NCBI GenBank assembly: GCA_028282785.1
Contig: JANQHE010000012.1
Span: 1 to 64,000, forward strand
Reading direction: 5' to 3'
DNA from: Bacteroidales bacterium
GTDB lineage: Bacteria; Bacteroidota; Bacteroidia; Bacteroidales; UBA12077
DNA length: 64,000 bases
The translations under genes and the position numbers were made by a program. Each line of letters begins with the position of its first letter. Position 1 is the stretch's first letter. The notes below the pieces were generated by a model. It had not been told where the DNA came from. It did not search any database and saw nothing but the letters and a program-made list of their open reading frames with translations. Below are positions 35,530 to 43,782 of this stretch, piece after piece.

Positions 35530-36536
35530 ATGAAAAAGGTATTTTTATTAAGCATGATTTTATTCTCAACATTGTGCTTTTCTCAGGTTGATATGTACTT
35601 GACGTAGGAGCTGGTTTATGCACTGTAACTAAATTACCTAACGGTGAAATAATTGTATATGATTGCGGATCGTCAGAAGGAAAGAAAGGGAAGGAAGGAA
35701 GGAAAATTATTAAAGAGCGGCTTCCGGAATTAATAGATTTAGGGTCCCAAATTGATTTATTAATCTTAAGTCATACGGATGCAGATCATATAAACTCTAC
35801 GGACTTCTTATTTGATAATTATAGCGTTAAAAAGGTACTTTGGACAAGTTATTCGAAAGAAAATTATACTGAATATAAAGACGATGATTCGGAAACATAT
35901 AAAGCATTTTTAGCGGACCTGGAAAAAGAAAACTGTGATGTAGTGGACCTGTTTGAACAAGATAGTATTATCCCACCGGGTTTGGAGGAACAACACGATG
36001 ACGTAACAATTAGATATTTTTCCGGATTTAACGTTCCACAAGAATCATGGCACATACATGGTAATGATTGGAAACCACAAGGGTATGCATTAAATGCCGT
36101 TTCAATAACAATGCAGTTGGAATACAAGGGAAAGAGAATTTTCTATGGTGGTGATGCTATAGGTTGGTTAGCCGATACTTTAACTGCAACGGACAAATAC
36201 ATACTTGAAAATATACCTGATTATGACTTATTACAATCTGAAATTATGATTGTTCCTCATCATGGCTCCTGGAATGGCAGTAGTGATGATTTAATCAAGG
36301 CTATAGATCCTAAATTTGCAATTTTTTCGGCAGGTACAAAACATAATCATCCAAATGAATCTACTATTGAAAGGTTCGTTAAAAATAATTCTTCGATTAT
36401 ATTAATAGGAACAAATAAAGATGATATGTATGAACATTACAGTAAAAATAATAACGATAAAATTGGTGACGATGAAATACATATAACAATTTCAGAATAC
36501 TCAGAACTTAAATGCGAATACTTGAATATTCAATAA
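35530..36536 (+). pseudogene. Secreted ComEC-like metallo-beta-lactamase-fold hydrolase, frameshifted
   Basis: ATG 35530 opens a signal peptide (KKVFLLSMILFSTLCFSQVD) whose frame stops at 35606. A second frame beginning at about 35598 continues LDVGAGLCTVTKLPNGEII and runs to 36536. One missing base near 35597 explains the break, and together they would give about 335 residues. The hydrolase part has LLILSHTDADH (H-x-D-x-D-H), IVPHHGSWNGS, and the terminal AIFSAGTKHNHPNE motif of the ComEC/Rec2 C-terminal MBL domain, which in that family is thought to degrade DNA or nucleotides. A complete active site is present, so loss of the secretion signal is the main consequence. It could also be a sequencing error. 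Confidence 0.8.
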
Positions 36537-36687
36537 TTCCTTTACCACTAAGTGATAACAATAAAGTAAGTGAAAACTGGTTTAAACGAAAAAACAAATT
36601 GTTATTTATAAAAAAAGGATAAAGCCTTAAAAACACCGAAGCAAGATTTAGGAGAAAAGATAATCTTTGGATTGCTTTTTGGTATTT

Positions 36688-36719
36688 TTTGTAATAAAAC
36701 ATGCTTTTTCGTATATTTG
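36688..36719 (+). promoter_or_regulatory. Promoter of the toxin-antitoxin pair, apparently leaderless
   Basis: The -33 TTTG (36688-36691), exactly 20 bases, and the -7 TATATTTG (36712-36719) stand four bases before the ATG at 36724. Transcription would start at or next to the initiation codon, as for the LexA-like gene at 19600. The -33 and -7 words and the spacing are identical in the two promoters. Confidence 0.72.
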
Positions 36720-36723
36720 TATT

Positions 36724-36948
36724 ATGAAAACAAATCAACATAAAGAACCGGTATATCTTACAAAACGAATACTTTTACGAGCTTCACGAAGAGCCATTCT
36801 AAATGCATCTAAACGAGCTATGCTGGTTGCCGGTTATGTTGTTAAAGTGCAGAATAATTGGGTTGTACGTGAATATAAAGACGGTACAATTCAAAAAATC
36901 CTGGAACTCTCACCCGAAGTTAAACCCCAAGAAATAGTACTTGACTAG
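36724..36948 (+). CDS. Antitoxin-like small protein paired with zeta-type toxin
   Basis: This protein of 74 residues is counted from ATG 36724, directly behind a consensus promoter. A longer frame from 36667 would include the promoter and is rejected. The sequence YLTKRILLRASRRAILNASK followed by GYVVKVQNNWVVREYKDGTI matches a small family I associate with genes directly upstream of zeta-like kinases in Bacteroidota. The basic helix with repeated RA-S-R/K-RA is its hallmark. Its stop overlaps the toxin start by 8 bases, so synthesis of the two is coupled, as expected for an antitoxin-first module. The function as antitoxin is inferred. Confidence 0.75.
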   Translation: MKTNQHKEPVYLTKRILLRASRRAILNASKRAMLVAGYVVKVQNNWVVREYKDGTIQKILELSPEVKPQEIVLD

Positions 36949-37717
36949 AAAAAGTCTCCGATTGAGAGTATTTGCCGGCCCGAATGGTTCAGGGAAAAGT
37001 ACCATTATTAAAGCTGTTAGGGATTATAAAGTTAAAGGAATTCCGGTTGATTTCGGTATTTATGTTAATGCTGACGATATAGCTAAAAAACTTCGTGGAA
37101 GTAAATTAACACTAAGGCAATATAAAATACATTTTAACGAAACTGAATTTATCGAAATTGTTTCAAATTCCGGATTATTAAATGAAAATTTCTCATTAGC
37201 CGATCTCAAAAACAGCTATACAATAAAAGATAAAAGTATTGTATCGATAAATAATAGAACTGATGAACGTTTGGCTCAAATAATTGCAGATTACCTGAGA
37301 AAGAAACTCCTTGCAGAAAAAAGAAAATTTTCTTTTGAGACCGTATTTTCGCATCAATCCAAATTAGAAATAATGAGAGATGCTATTGAAGTGGGTTATA
37401 AAGTGTATTTATATTTCGTATCGACCGAATCTCCTGAAATTAATAAATATCGCGTCAAAAAAGTCAGGGTAGAAGAAGGTGGTCATGATGTTCCAGAAGA
37501 TAAAATTGTAAGTAGATACTACCGATCATTAGACTATCTGCATGAAGCTGCACAATTGACTTACCAAACATATTTCTTTGACAATTCAAGAAATGGGGAA
37601 AGATTTCGATTGTTTGCGCATTTCAAAGTTGTAGCCGGCAATAAAAACTGGAATATTGATAAATCTGCAACACCTCGCTGGTTTAAGAAATATTATTCTG
37701 ATAAAATAAAACGGTGA
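36941..37717 (+). CDS. Zeta-toxin-family P-loop kinase
   Basis: This 258-residue protein starts at TTG 36941; no ATG precedes the P-loop. Walker A is VFAGPNGSGKSTI (residues about 10-22). A later segment, KRKFSFETVFSHQSKLEIM, has the FET-F-S-H-x-S-K pattern of the zeta/UDP-GlcNAc-kinase-like group, and YLYFVSTESPEINKYRV and VPEDKIVSRYYRSLDYL complete the fold. Zeta toxins phosphorylate UDP-activated sugars and block wall synthesis, while some relatives have other substrates. The small antitoxin-like gene overlaps its start by 8 bases. There is extra sequence between Walker A and the FET motif (about 70 residues) compared with the shortest family members. Confidence 0.82.
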   Translation: MTRKSLRLRVFAGPNGSGKSTIIKAVRDYKVKGIPVDFGIYVNADDIAKKLRGSKLTLRQYKIHFNETEFIEIVSNSGLLNENFSLADLKNSYTIKDKSIVSINNRTDERLAQIIADYLRKKLLAEKRKFSFETVFSHQSKLEIMRDAIEVGYKVYLYFVSTESPEINKYRVKKVRVEEGGHDVPEDKIVSRYYRSLDYLHEAAQLTYQTYFFDNSRNGERFRLFAHFKVVAGNKNWNIDKSATPRWFKKYYSDKIKR

Positions 37718-38052
37718 TATATTTCAATAACAATGAAGTGTTAAATAGAAATTCTTAATAAAGGTGGTTTGCACTTAATAAACAAGTTGGGCAGGATACG
37801 TTTTTGAGGCAATTCAACAGCCTTAGAATTACATAATTAAATCATGAGATCATATTTATACTAAAAATTCAATTCTTAGTAAATAACCGCCTTAGAATTA
37901 AATACTTGTCAGCCGTAGTGAAATGAAGGTTGATTTATATACTTTAAAGGAATAATATGGCATTTTTGATATATTTGCGCTAACAACAAGTTAGCTGCAA
38001 GGCAAAGGAGCTATCGAGTGAGGCAGAATTTACAATCAGAAAACAAGATATT
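37718..38052. repeat. Intergenic stretch with repeated CCTTAGAATTA words and a leader hairpin
   Basis: No gene lies here. The 11-mer CCTTAGAATTA occurs at 37821-37831 and 37890-37900 and again at 44644-44654. Around the second copy, about 30 bases match 44633-44662 at all but 5 positions. A -7-like TATATTTG lies at 37970-37977, and immediately after it GCTAAC-aacaa-GTTAGC (37979-37995) would form a 6-bp hairpin at the 5' end of the cupin mRNA. Confidence 0.6.
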
Positions 38053-38508
38053 ATGAAACATGAAACATTAAAAATCAATGAAAAGGAAGTAGAATGGAGT
38101 AGTTGGTCAAAGGCTGATGAAATAAAACATAACAGAAAAAGAATGATTGATGATGAACACGTCAACAAAATGTATTGCGATATATATGAAATTCCACCAG
38201 GGAAAATCAATTGGCCACTCCATTACCATACTTGCAACGAAGAAATTTTCTATATCATTGAGGGGCATGGAGAAGTGATAACAGAAAATGGAGTATTAAA
38301 AGTTAAGTCGGGCGATATTTTAAGATTTCCAGCTGGAGAAAAGGGAGTGCATCAATTAAAAAATACATCGGAAAGTGAAACACTAAAATACTTAGACTTT
38401 GGAACAACAAACTTTCCTGATGTAGTATTTATGCCGGAAGATAGTAAGATTGAATTATTTGCAGGTAAACCCGGACAAGATAAAATGTGGTCATATAAAG
38501 CTTTGTAA
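38053..38508 (+). CDS. Cupin-domain protein
   Basis: This is a 151-residue single-domain cupin. The metal-binding motif 1 is PLHYHTCNEEIFYIIEGHGE (H-x-H...E...G) and motif 2 is GDILRFPAGEKGVHQLKN. Such proteins are often isomerases, dioxygenases or ligand-binding stress proteins, and nothing in the sequence indicates a substrate. The gene stands alone between two repeat-bearing gaps, with a hairpin in its leader and a 9-bp inverted repeat (TTAACATAA / TTATGTTAA) downstream, which suggests that it arrived as a unit. No integrase is nearby. Confidence 0.85.
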   Translation: MKHETLKINEKEVEWSSWSKADEIKHNRKRMIDDEHVNKMYCDIYEIPPGKINWPLHYHTCNEEIFYIIEGHGEVITENGVLKVKSGDILRFPAGEKGVHQLKNTSESETLKYLDFGTTNFPDVVFMPEDSKIELFAGKPGQDKMWSYKAL

Positions 38509-38522
38509 AGGGAACATAAACC

Positions 38523-38648
38523 TTAACATAATTTCGATCGTTCTCGAATCCCGGCAGTAATCGTCGGGACCGAGATATGATTTTATATTAAATACTGCGT
38601 ATCCGCAATTTGTTTGCTATTACCCTATAATATAATACGTTATGTTAA
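38523..38648. repeat. Intergenic repeat element, copy A (left of the methylase-helicase operon)
   Basis: The ends are TTAACATAA (38523-38531) and TTATGTTAA (38640-38648). Inside is a stem TCTCG-a-ATCCCGGC / GTCGGGA-c-CGAGA (38542-38575). The core AATCCCGnCAnTnATCGTCG and the 3' segment GCAATTTG...CCTATAAT...TTATGTTAA recur at 44721-44755 and 44891-44935. Copies A and B lie about 6 kb apart on either side of the accessory operon. Confidence 0.6.
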
Positions 38649-38769
38649 TATAGCTTTGGTAAATAACTTTTGTATATGCCTTGAGGAACGAATGGCATAA
38701 AACAAAAGTTACCAATGATTTATTGATTTTAGAGCCCGGAAAAGAAAAATTTTCTTCATTTTAAACGGA

Positions 38770-38815
38770 ACATTTACCTCCTGCCTGGCAAGGGAGGGGT
38801 TTGGAGTTATTCCTA
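38770..38815. repeat. Decayed palindromic element
   Basis: CCTCC-t-GCC-TGGC-aaGGGAGG followed by GGTTTGGAGT resembles the element at 20-60 (CTGCC/GGCAG plus GGGTTTGGGGT). It is probably a degenerate member of the same dispersed family. Confidence 0.45.
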
Positions 38816-38924
38816 TATCTAATCAAAAAAGGACTTTTATATCTTCTATTTACAGTGTATTAATATTTTGATAAACTAAAAATTTCTATTTTTTTTGTAA
38901 ATTCATGTTCTAAAAGTTTAATAT

Positions 38925-39125
38925 ATGAGGAAAATATCTAAACAACAATACCGAACGATTCTAAATGAATTGTTTATACGTTCATCTAAAATTTGATATA
39001 AATATTTTACTGAAAGATAACTCCTGGATCAAAGGAAAAGTTAAAAGTGTAAAAGAATCAACCTTAGAAACGAAGTCTATGTTTTTGAAATTGATTTTAT
39101 TAAAGAACTTTTTATTAGTGAATAA
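38925..39125 (+). pseudogene. Remnant of a small gene with multiple frameshifts
   Basis: Three short frames join into one plausible protein: MRKISKQQYRTILNEL from ATG 38925, then VHLKFDINILLKDNSWIKGK plus VKSVKESTLE in another frame, then VYVFEIDFIKELFISE ending at TAA 39125. At least two frame breaks separate them. I recognise no family. The rest of the 637-base gap 38509-39145 holds only the two repeat elements listed separately. Confidence 0.4.
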
Positions 39126-39145
39126 ACTACTAAACTAAATTTCTT

Positions 39146-39478
39146 GTGATGATAGCAAATTTTATAATTTCCGGTGTATGTCTAATTGTTTCAATAAAGC
39201 TGTTTCTTATATATAATAATGGCATAGGTCTTATGCATTCCATAAAAAAACGCTTCATATATTCTTTATCTCTACTAATTTTTCTTGCATTTATAGTTTT
39301 CCTAAATAAAGGATTTTATGCAAATATTAATCGAAGTAATAAACATGTTATTAATGAAATAAAAAAAGAATATAATGATCTTGATGAATTAATGAACACA
39401 AAATATGATAATACAAAATTGATTATTCAAGATAATAAATCAAAAATAAATGTATTGATTCAACAATTAGATAATTAA
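39146..39478 (+). CDS. Small membrane protein of unknown function
   Basis: This is a 110-residue protein with two membrane helices (about 3-24, IANFIISGVCLIVSIKLFLI, and 36-53, IYSLSLLIFLAFIVFL) followed by a charged, probably coiled-coil tail of about 50 residues (NEIKKEYNDLDELMNTKYDN, then NKSKINVLIQQLDN). It is very A+T-rich, like the genes that follow. It precedes the methyltransferase operon by 235 bases, so co-transcription is uncertain. No family was recognised. Confidence 0.55.
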   Translation: MMIANFIISGVCLIVSIKLFLIYNNGIGLMHSIKKRFIYSLSLLIFLAFIVFLNKGFYANINRSNKHVINEIKKEYNDLDELMNTKYDNTKLIIQDNKSKINVLIQQLDN

Positions 39479-39713
39479 AAAAGTAAAGAGAAGGAATCGT
39501 ATGCTGACATTATTAGAAATATTTTAAGTGCTTTTCTTGCATTTACATTCAAAAATAAAATTCTTAGTTAGTAAATAAAGGACATTAGAATATTTGTAAG
39601 AATAAAGCTTAACAAAATTTTAGCTTTTGATGATATTTTAATTAATTAAAATTTGATAGTAAATTAATATAATATAATTTCACTACGCGTTTAATAAATA
39701 ATTACAATATACT

Positions 39714-40943
39714 GTGGATTTAGACTTTAAAAATTCAAATACAACATATTATACACATGGATTCCACACTTATCCAGCGAAAATGATTCCTCAAGTTGCA
39801 GGTGCTTTAATAAATGAATTCGGTAAAAACTCTAATATATTATTTGATCCATACTGTGGGACTGGAACATCATTGGTTGAAGCAAATCTGAAAGGTATAA
39901 ATGCTATAGGTACAGACATTAATCCATTTGCAAGACTTTTGGCAAAAGTTAAAACTACACCAATTGAAATTCAAACTTTGGAATTACACTTGCAGAATTT
40001 TTATAACTACCTTTTTCAATTTCGTTTCGGTTTTAAAAATTTCAATATTGAGGAATTGCCAAGTTTCCCTAGAATAGATTATTGGTTTTCAAGAAATGTA
40101 AAGGAGAAGTTAACAATAATTAAACATTATATTGATCAAATTGAAAATATAGATATAGCTGACTTTTTTAGAGTTGCTTTTAGTCAAACAATACGAGAGT
40201 GTTCATGGACTAGGAATAATGAATTTAAACTTTATAAAATGAGTCCAGAACAAATAAAAAGTTTTAAACCTGATACATTTGGAGTTTTTGAAGGTATTTT
40301 AGGTAAAAACTATGAAGGTTTAAAAAAATATATGAATGAAAAAGACAATGATTCAAAGTCAATAATCTGTAATTTTGATGCTGTTAAGTTAGTCCCAAAT
40401 AGAATAATAAAGGACGAAAATATAGATATAATTATTACTTCACCACCTTATGGAGATTCTGCAACAACTGTTGCATATGGTCAATTTTCTGCTTTATCAA
40501 ATCAATGGTTGGGTTATATGGAAAATGGAAGAAAACTTGATCAAGAATTAATGGGAGGCAGGAAGGTTAAGAACTTTTTTAATTTTAAAAGTGAAATACT
40601 AAATGATGAAATAAAACGTATTGCTGAAAATGATAAAAAAAGAGCCTTAGAAGTAGTTTCTTTTTATAAAGATTACAGAAAATCTATTAATAATATTTCG
40701 CTTAAAATTAAAAAAGGAGGCTTTGCATGTTATGTAGTTAGCAATAGAACTGTTAAGAATAATCTATTACATACTGATATCATTACAAAAGATTTTTTTG
40801 AGGAAAATGGATTTAAACACGTTCAAACATTTACAAGAAAAATTTCAAGCAAAAGAATGCCACGAAGAAATAGCTCCGTAGGAATAGCTGGAAAAACTGC
40901 TCCTTTAATGAATACAGAATCAATTGTTGTTATGCAAAAGTAA
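39714..40943 (+). CDS. DNA methyltransferase (N4-cytosine/N6-adenine type, SPPY motif)
   Basis: This 409-residue protein starts at GTG 39714. An in-frame stop lies 15 bases upstream, and the next ATG would remove the conserved YYTHGFHTYPAKMIPQ lead. SAM motif I is FDPYCGTGTSLVEA (44-57) and catalytic motif IV is IITSPPYGDS (about 241-250). About 190 residues of variable sequence lie between them and probably include target recognition (RECSWTRNNEFKLYKM). The C-terminal part, KKGGFACYVVSNRTVKNN, completes the Rossmann sheet. SPPY enzymes methylate N4-cytosine or N6-adenine. Its stop is one base before the helicase-nuclease start. There is no separate restriction endonuclease. In context it probably marks self DNA for the following nuclease-bearing helicase. 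Confidence 0.88.
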   Translation: MDLDFKNSNTTYYTHGFHTYPAKMIPQVAGALINEFGKNSNILFDPYCGTGTSLVEANLKGINAIGTDINPFARLLAKVKTTPIEIQTLELHLQNFYNYLFQFRFGFKNFNIEELPSFPRIDYWFSRNVKEKLTIIKHYIDQIENIDIADFFRVAFSQTIRECSWTRNNEFKLYKMSPEQIKSFKPDTFGVFEGILGKNYEGLKKYMNEKDNDSKSIICNFDAVKLVPNRIIKDENIDIIITSPPYGDSATTVAYGQFSALSNQWLGYMENGRKLDQELMGGRKVKNFFNFKSEILNDEIKRIAENDKKRALEVVSFYKDYRKSINNISLKIKKGGFACYVVSNRTVKNNLLHTDIITKDFFEENGFKHVQTFTRKISSKRMPRRNSSVGIAGKTAPLMNTESIVVMQK

Positions 40944-40944
40944 G

Positions 40945-43782
40945 ATGACTGACACACTTAATGAATATGAAAATGCAATTAAAGAAACGAACCGAAATCT
41001 AAGAATATTAGCTTGTGCTGGTTCTGGAAAAACTACTTTTGTATCTAAAAGAATTGCATCATTGTTAAAATCGGGTGTAGAACCTGAAAATATCATTGCT
41101 TTTACTTATACAGAAAAAGCTGCTGCGGAATTAAATAACAGAATTGTTAAAGAACTAAAGGATCAAAAGGTAATAGATTCCTTAAATGGTTTTGCCAATA
41201 TGTTCATTGGCACTATACATGGTTGGTGTTTAAAAGCTTTAAGTGATAATGAGCTGGGATATCAAAAATTTAGTGTGCTGGATGAAATTAAATTGAAACT
41301 ATTTATTGATAAGAACTATAACTCTATTGGTATGAAAGACATCTTTAAGATTGGTAGTCCCAATATAAAGATGAAAATATTTAGTGATACTTCTAGATTC
41401 ATACAAATAATGAATATTATTAGGGAGTCAGACCTTGATTGCAAGTTGCCGGAGTATATATTATCAGCTAAAAAGAATTATGAAAATACACTTAAAGAAA
41501 ATGGTTATTTTGACTTTTCAATGATCATGACTGAAGCATATGAAAAATTAAAAGATAAAGGTAGTATGCTCTATAAGGTTATTGAAGAAAAATTAAAATA
41601 TTTAATAGTTGATGAATATCAAGATGTAAATCCTATTCAAGAGAAAATTATAAATGAAATACATAACATTAGTAAATGTAATGTAACAGTTGTAGGTGAT
41701 GATGATCAGAACATATATCAATGGAGAGGAAGTAATAGTAAATTTTTAAAAGAGTTTGATGAAAAGTATAGCAATAATTCACCGGTATTATCTTTAAAGC
41801 TTGTTAAAAATTATCGTAGTTCAAAAGGAATTACTGGTTTAGCTAAACTGTTTATTGAAAATAATGAGAATAGAATCATTAAAGAAATGATTTCTGCAGA
41901 AAGACAGGAATTTGTTAGAGATGAGGACATTTTATATAACGAGTTTGATGAAATTGAAGATGAGAATAAGGATATTATTGAAAAAATTGAGCAATTAAGA
42001 GGAATTGCATTTAATGATCATGGTGAAACAAGAGGACTGGATTATTCGGATTTCTGTATTTTATTAAGAACCTGGAAAAAATCAGAATCCATTGCAGAGG
42101 TTTTAGAAAGAAATAATATACCATATATAACTGCAGGAGTCAATCAACTTTTTGATAAAAAGGAAGTCAAGGCAGCTTTGTCAATATTTTTATATTTAAA
42201 TGAAGCAATTACTAGTGATGATCTTTTAAATAGTTGGTTAAAAATTCTTAACATACAAATACAAGAAAAGAATATAAATGAAGCTATTAAAGAATTAGAT
42301 AAATGGTTCCCAGATAATTTTCAAAAAGATAGAAAAAGTGTTGGTTGGGGTGATTATATTTTACAAGAAGTTTTTTGGCAATTTATGAATAATGCTGGGA
42401 TTGTTGAGGAATCATTTATTAAGAAAGATGATGAGACATCGGTTATACAAGCAGAAATTGTCTTATATAATTTAGGGAAATTTAGTCAAGTTATAAATGA
42501 TTTTGAGGAAATCAATTTGAACAGCAGTCCACCAGATTTTCATTTATTTAATTTTTTAAGTTTTATTAAATACGCTGCACAAGACTATTATCCTGAAGGT
42601 TGGTTAAATAATCCTTATAAAACACCAAATGCAGTAAAATTGATGACTATTCATCAAGCTAAGGGTTTAGAATTTCCAGTTGTTTTTATTCCTGGTTTAA
42701 ACAATAATTATTTGCCTTTAAAGAAACCAGGAGGATTAAGTGTATGGCATTTTCTGGATAAAAGTTTAATTAAGGACCAAACAAGGTATGAAGCTGATAC
42801 AAAGGAACAAAGAAATGAAGATGAAAGAAGATTGCTTTATGTTGCGATGACAAGATCACAAAAGTTTCTTTTTATATCTAGGGCTCCTAGTTATGATAAT
42901 AGATTATATAAATACGAATCACCTTTCATTTCAGAATTAGTTTCTGATTTTATACAAAAACCTATTTCAAAAATAACTTTTGCAAACAGAATAAGGACCC
43001 AACCCAAACCAAAAGCAGAAACAATTAATATCTCTTTAAATTTCAGTGTTTTAAAAGATTTCTTTCAGTGTAATTATAGATTTAAACTTGTATCAATGTA
43101 TGGTTTCAGTTATCCCTTAAATATGAGAATGGGAATGGGACGTTCGCTTCATGACAGTTTAATGGCTATACATAAGAAAATTACTCAAGGTGTTATACTT
43201 AATGAGGATTCAATTGAGGAAATAACCAAGATGCAATCTCATTTTCCATATTTAGGTAAATCTACGGAATTGGAAAAAATGAAAGAAATGGTTAGAGAAA
43301 GTGCAATTAATTACTACATCAAGAATAAAGAAGAGCTAAAGAATATTGAATTTATTGAGCAAGATATTAAATTGAATTTAGATGAAGGTGTATTTGTTAG
43401 TGGAAGAATCGATTTAATAAAAAAGAGATTATATGAGGGAGAATATGAAACTACAATTATGGAATTCAAATCAAATGATCAAGTTCAAACTAAACAAATT
43501 ACAGAGCACCAACTTATTTTATATGCTTTAGGTTATAAGGAGCTTGTTGGGAAAAATGCAGATTATATTCAAGTTTATGATGTTGAAAACAACAAATTAG
43601 AGCATAAGACTAAAGTTGATGAGTCATTATTAAAAGAAACACAAGATAAGATTCAAAGTGCTGCTGAAACTATAAGAAAGCAAGAACTTAAACGAATTAA
43701 TAAAAAAAGTGTATGTTCTGAATGTTTTCAAAATAGACTATGCTCTGCCAGAATCAAACTCAACATCCCTGGAAAGAAATGA
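40945..43782 (+). CDS. UvrD/AddA-type helicase fused to Fe-S PD-(D/E)XK nuclease
   Basis: This 945-residue protein starts at ATG 40945, one base after the methylase stop; an in-frame TTG 21 bases upstream is rejected. SF1A helicase motifs are Walker A ACAGSGKTT (23-31), motif II VDEYQD (about 222-227), motif III VVGDDDQNIYQWRG, motif V MTIHQAKGLEFPVV (about 568-582) and motif VI DERRLLYVAMTRS (about 626-638). The C-terminal PDDEXK_1-type nuclease has GRIDLI and TIMEFKS (about 820-842), and the AddB/Cas4-like Fe-S cysteines: one in FFQCNYRF (about 709) and three in CSECFQNRLC (about 924-933). It should unwind and cut DNA. Coupled to the methylase and the membrane protein, it is more likely a defence effector than general AddAB repair. 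Confidence 0.9.
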   Translation: MTDTLNEYENAIKETNRNLRILACAGSGKTTFVSKRIASLLKSGVEPENIIAFTYTEKAAAELNNRIVKELKDQKVIDSLNGFANMFIGTIHGWCLKALSDNELGYQKFSVLDEIKLKLFIDKNYNSIGMKDIFKIGSPNIKMKIFSDTSRFIQIMNIIRESDLDCKLPEYILSAKKNYENTLKENGYFDFSMIMTEAYEKLKDKGSMLYKVIEEKLKYLIVDEYQDVNPIQEKIINEIHNISKCNVTVVGDDDQNIYQWRGSNSKFLKEFDEKYSNNSPVLSLKLVKNYRSSKGITGLAKLFIENNENRIIKEMISAERQEFVRDEDILYNEFDEIEDENKDIIEKIEQLRGIAFNDHGETRGLDYSDFCILLRTWKKSESIAEVLERNNIPYITAGVNQLFDKKEVKAALSIFLYLNEAITSDDLLNSWLKILNIQIQEKNINEAIKELDKWFPDNFQKDRKSVGWGDYILQEVFWQFMNNAGIVEESFIKKDDETSVIQAEIVLYNLGKFSQVINDFEEINLNSSPPDFHLFNFLSFIKYAAQDYYPEGWLNNPYKTPNAVKLMTIHQAKGLEFPVVFIPGLNNNYLPLKKPGGLSVWHFLDKSLIKDQTRYEADTKEQRNEDERRLLYVAMTRSQKFLFISRAPSYDNRLYKYESPFISELVSDFIQKPISKITFANRIRTQPKPKAETINISLNFSVLKDFFQCNYRFKLVSMYGFSYPLNMRMGMGRSLHDSLMAIHKKITQGVILNEDSIEEITKMQSHFPYLGKSTELEKMKEMVRESAINYYIKNKEELKNIEFIEQDIKLNLDEGVFVSGRIDLIKKRLYEGEYETTIMEFKSNDQVQTKQITEHQLILYALGYKELVGKNADYIQVYDVENNKLEHKTKVDESLLKETQDKIQSAAETIRKQELKRINKKSVCSECFQNRLCSARIKLNIPGKK

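Noticed and set aside
36667-36723. Longer N-terminus for the antitoxin-like protein
   Set aside because: It would run through the -33 and -7 promoter boxes; ATG 36724 fits both promoter and family.
38523-38648. Integron attC site
   Set aside because: The ends do not match the GTTRRRY core, the expected two-box symmetry is weak, and no integrase gene is in the window.
39714-40943. Classical type II restriction-modification pair
   Set aside because: No separate small endonuclease gene is present. The only nuclease motif is fused to the helicase.
40945-43782. Gabija (GajB) or plain AddA assignment for the helicase-nuclease
   Set aside because: There is no GajA-type ATPase/TOPRIM gene beside it, and GajB lacks the Fe-S nuclease domain. 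AddA would be expected next to AddB, not a methyltransferase.
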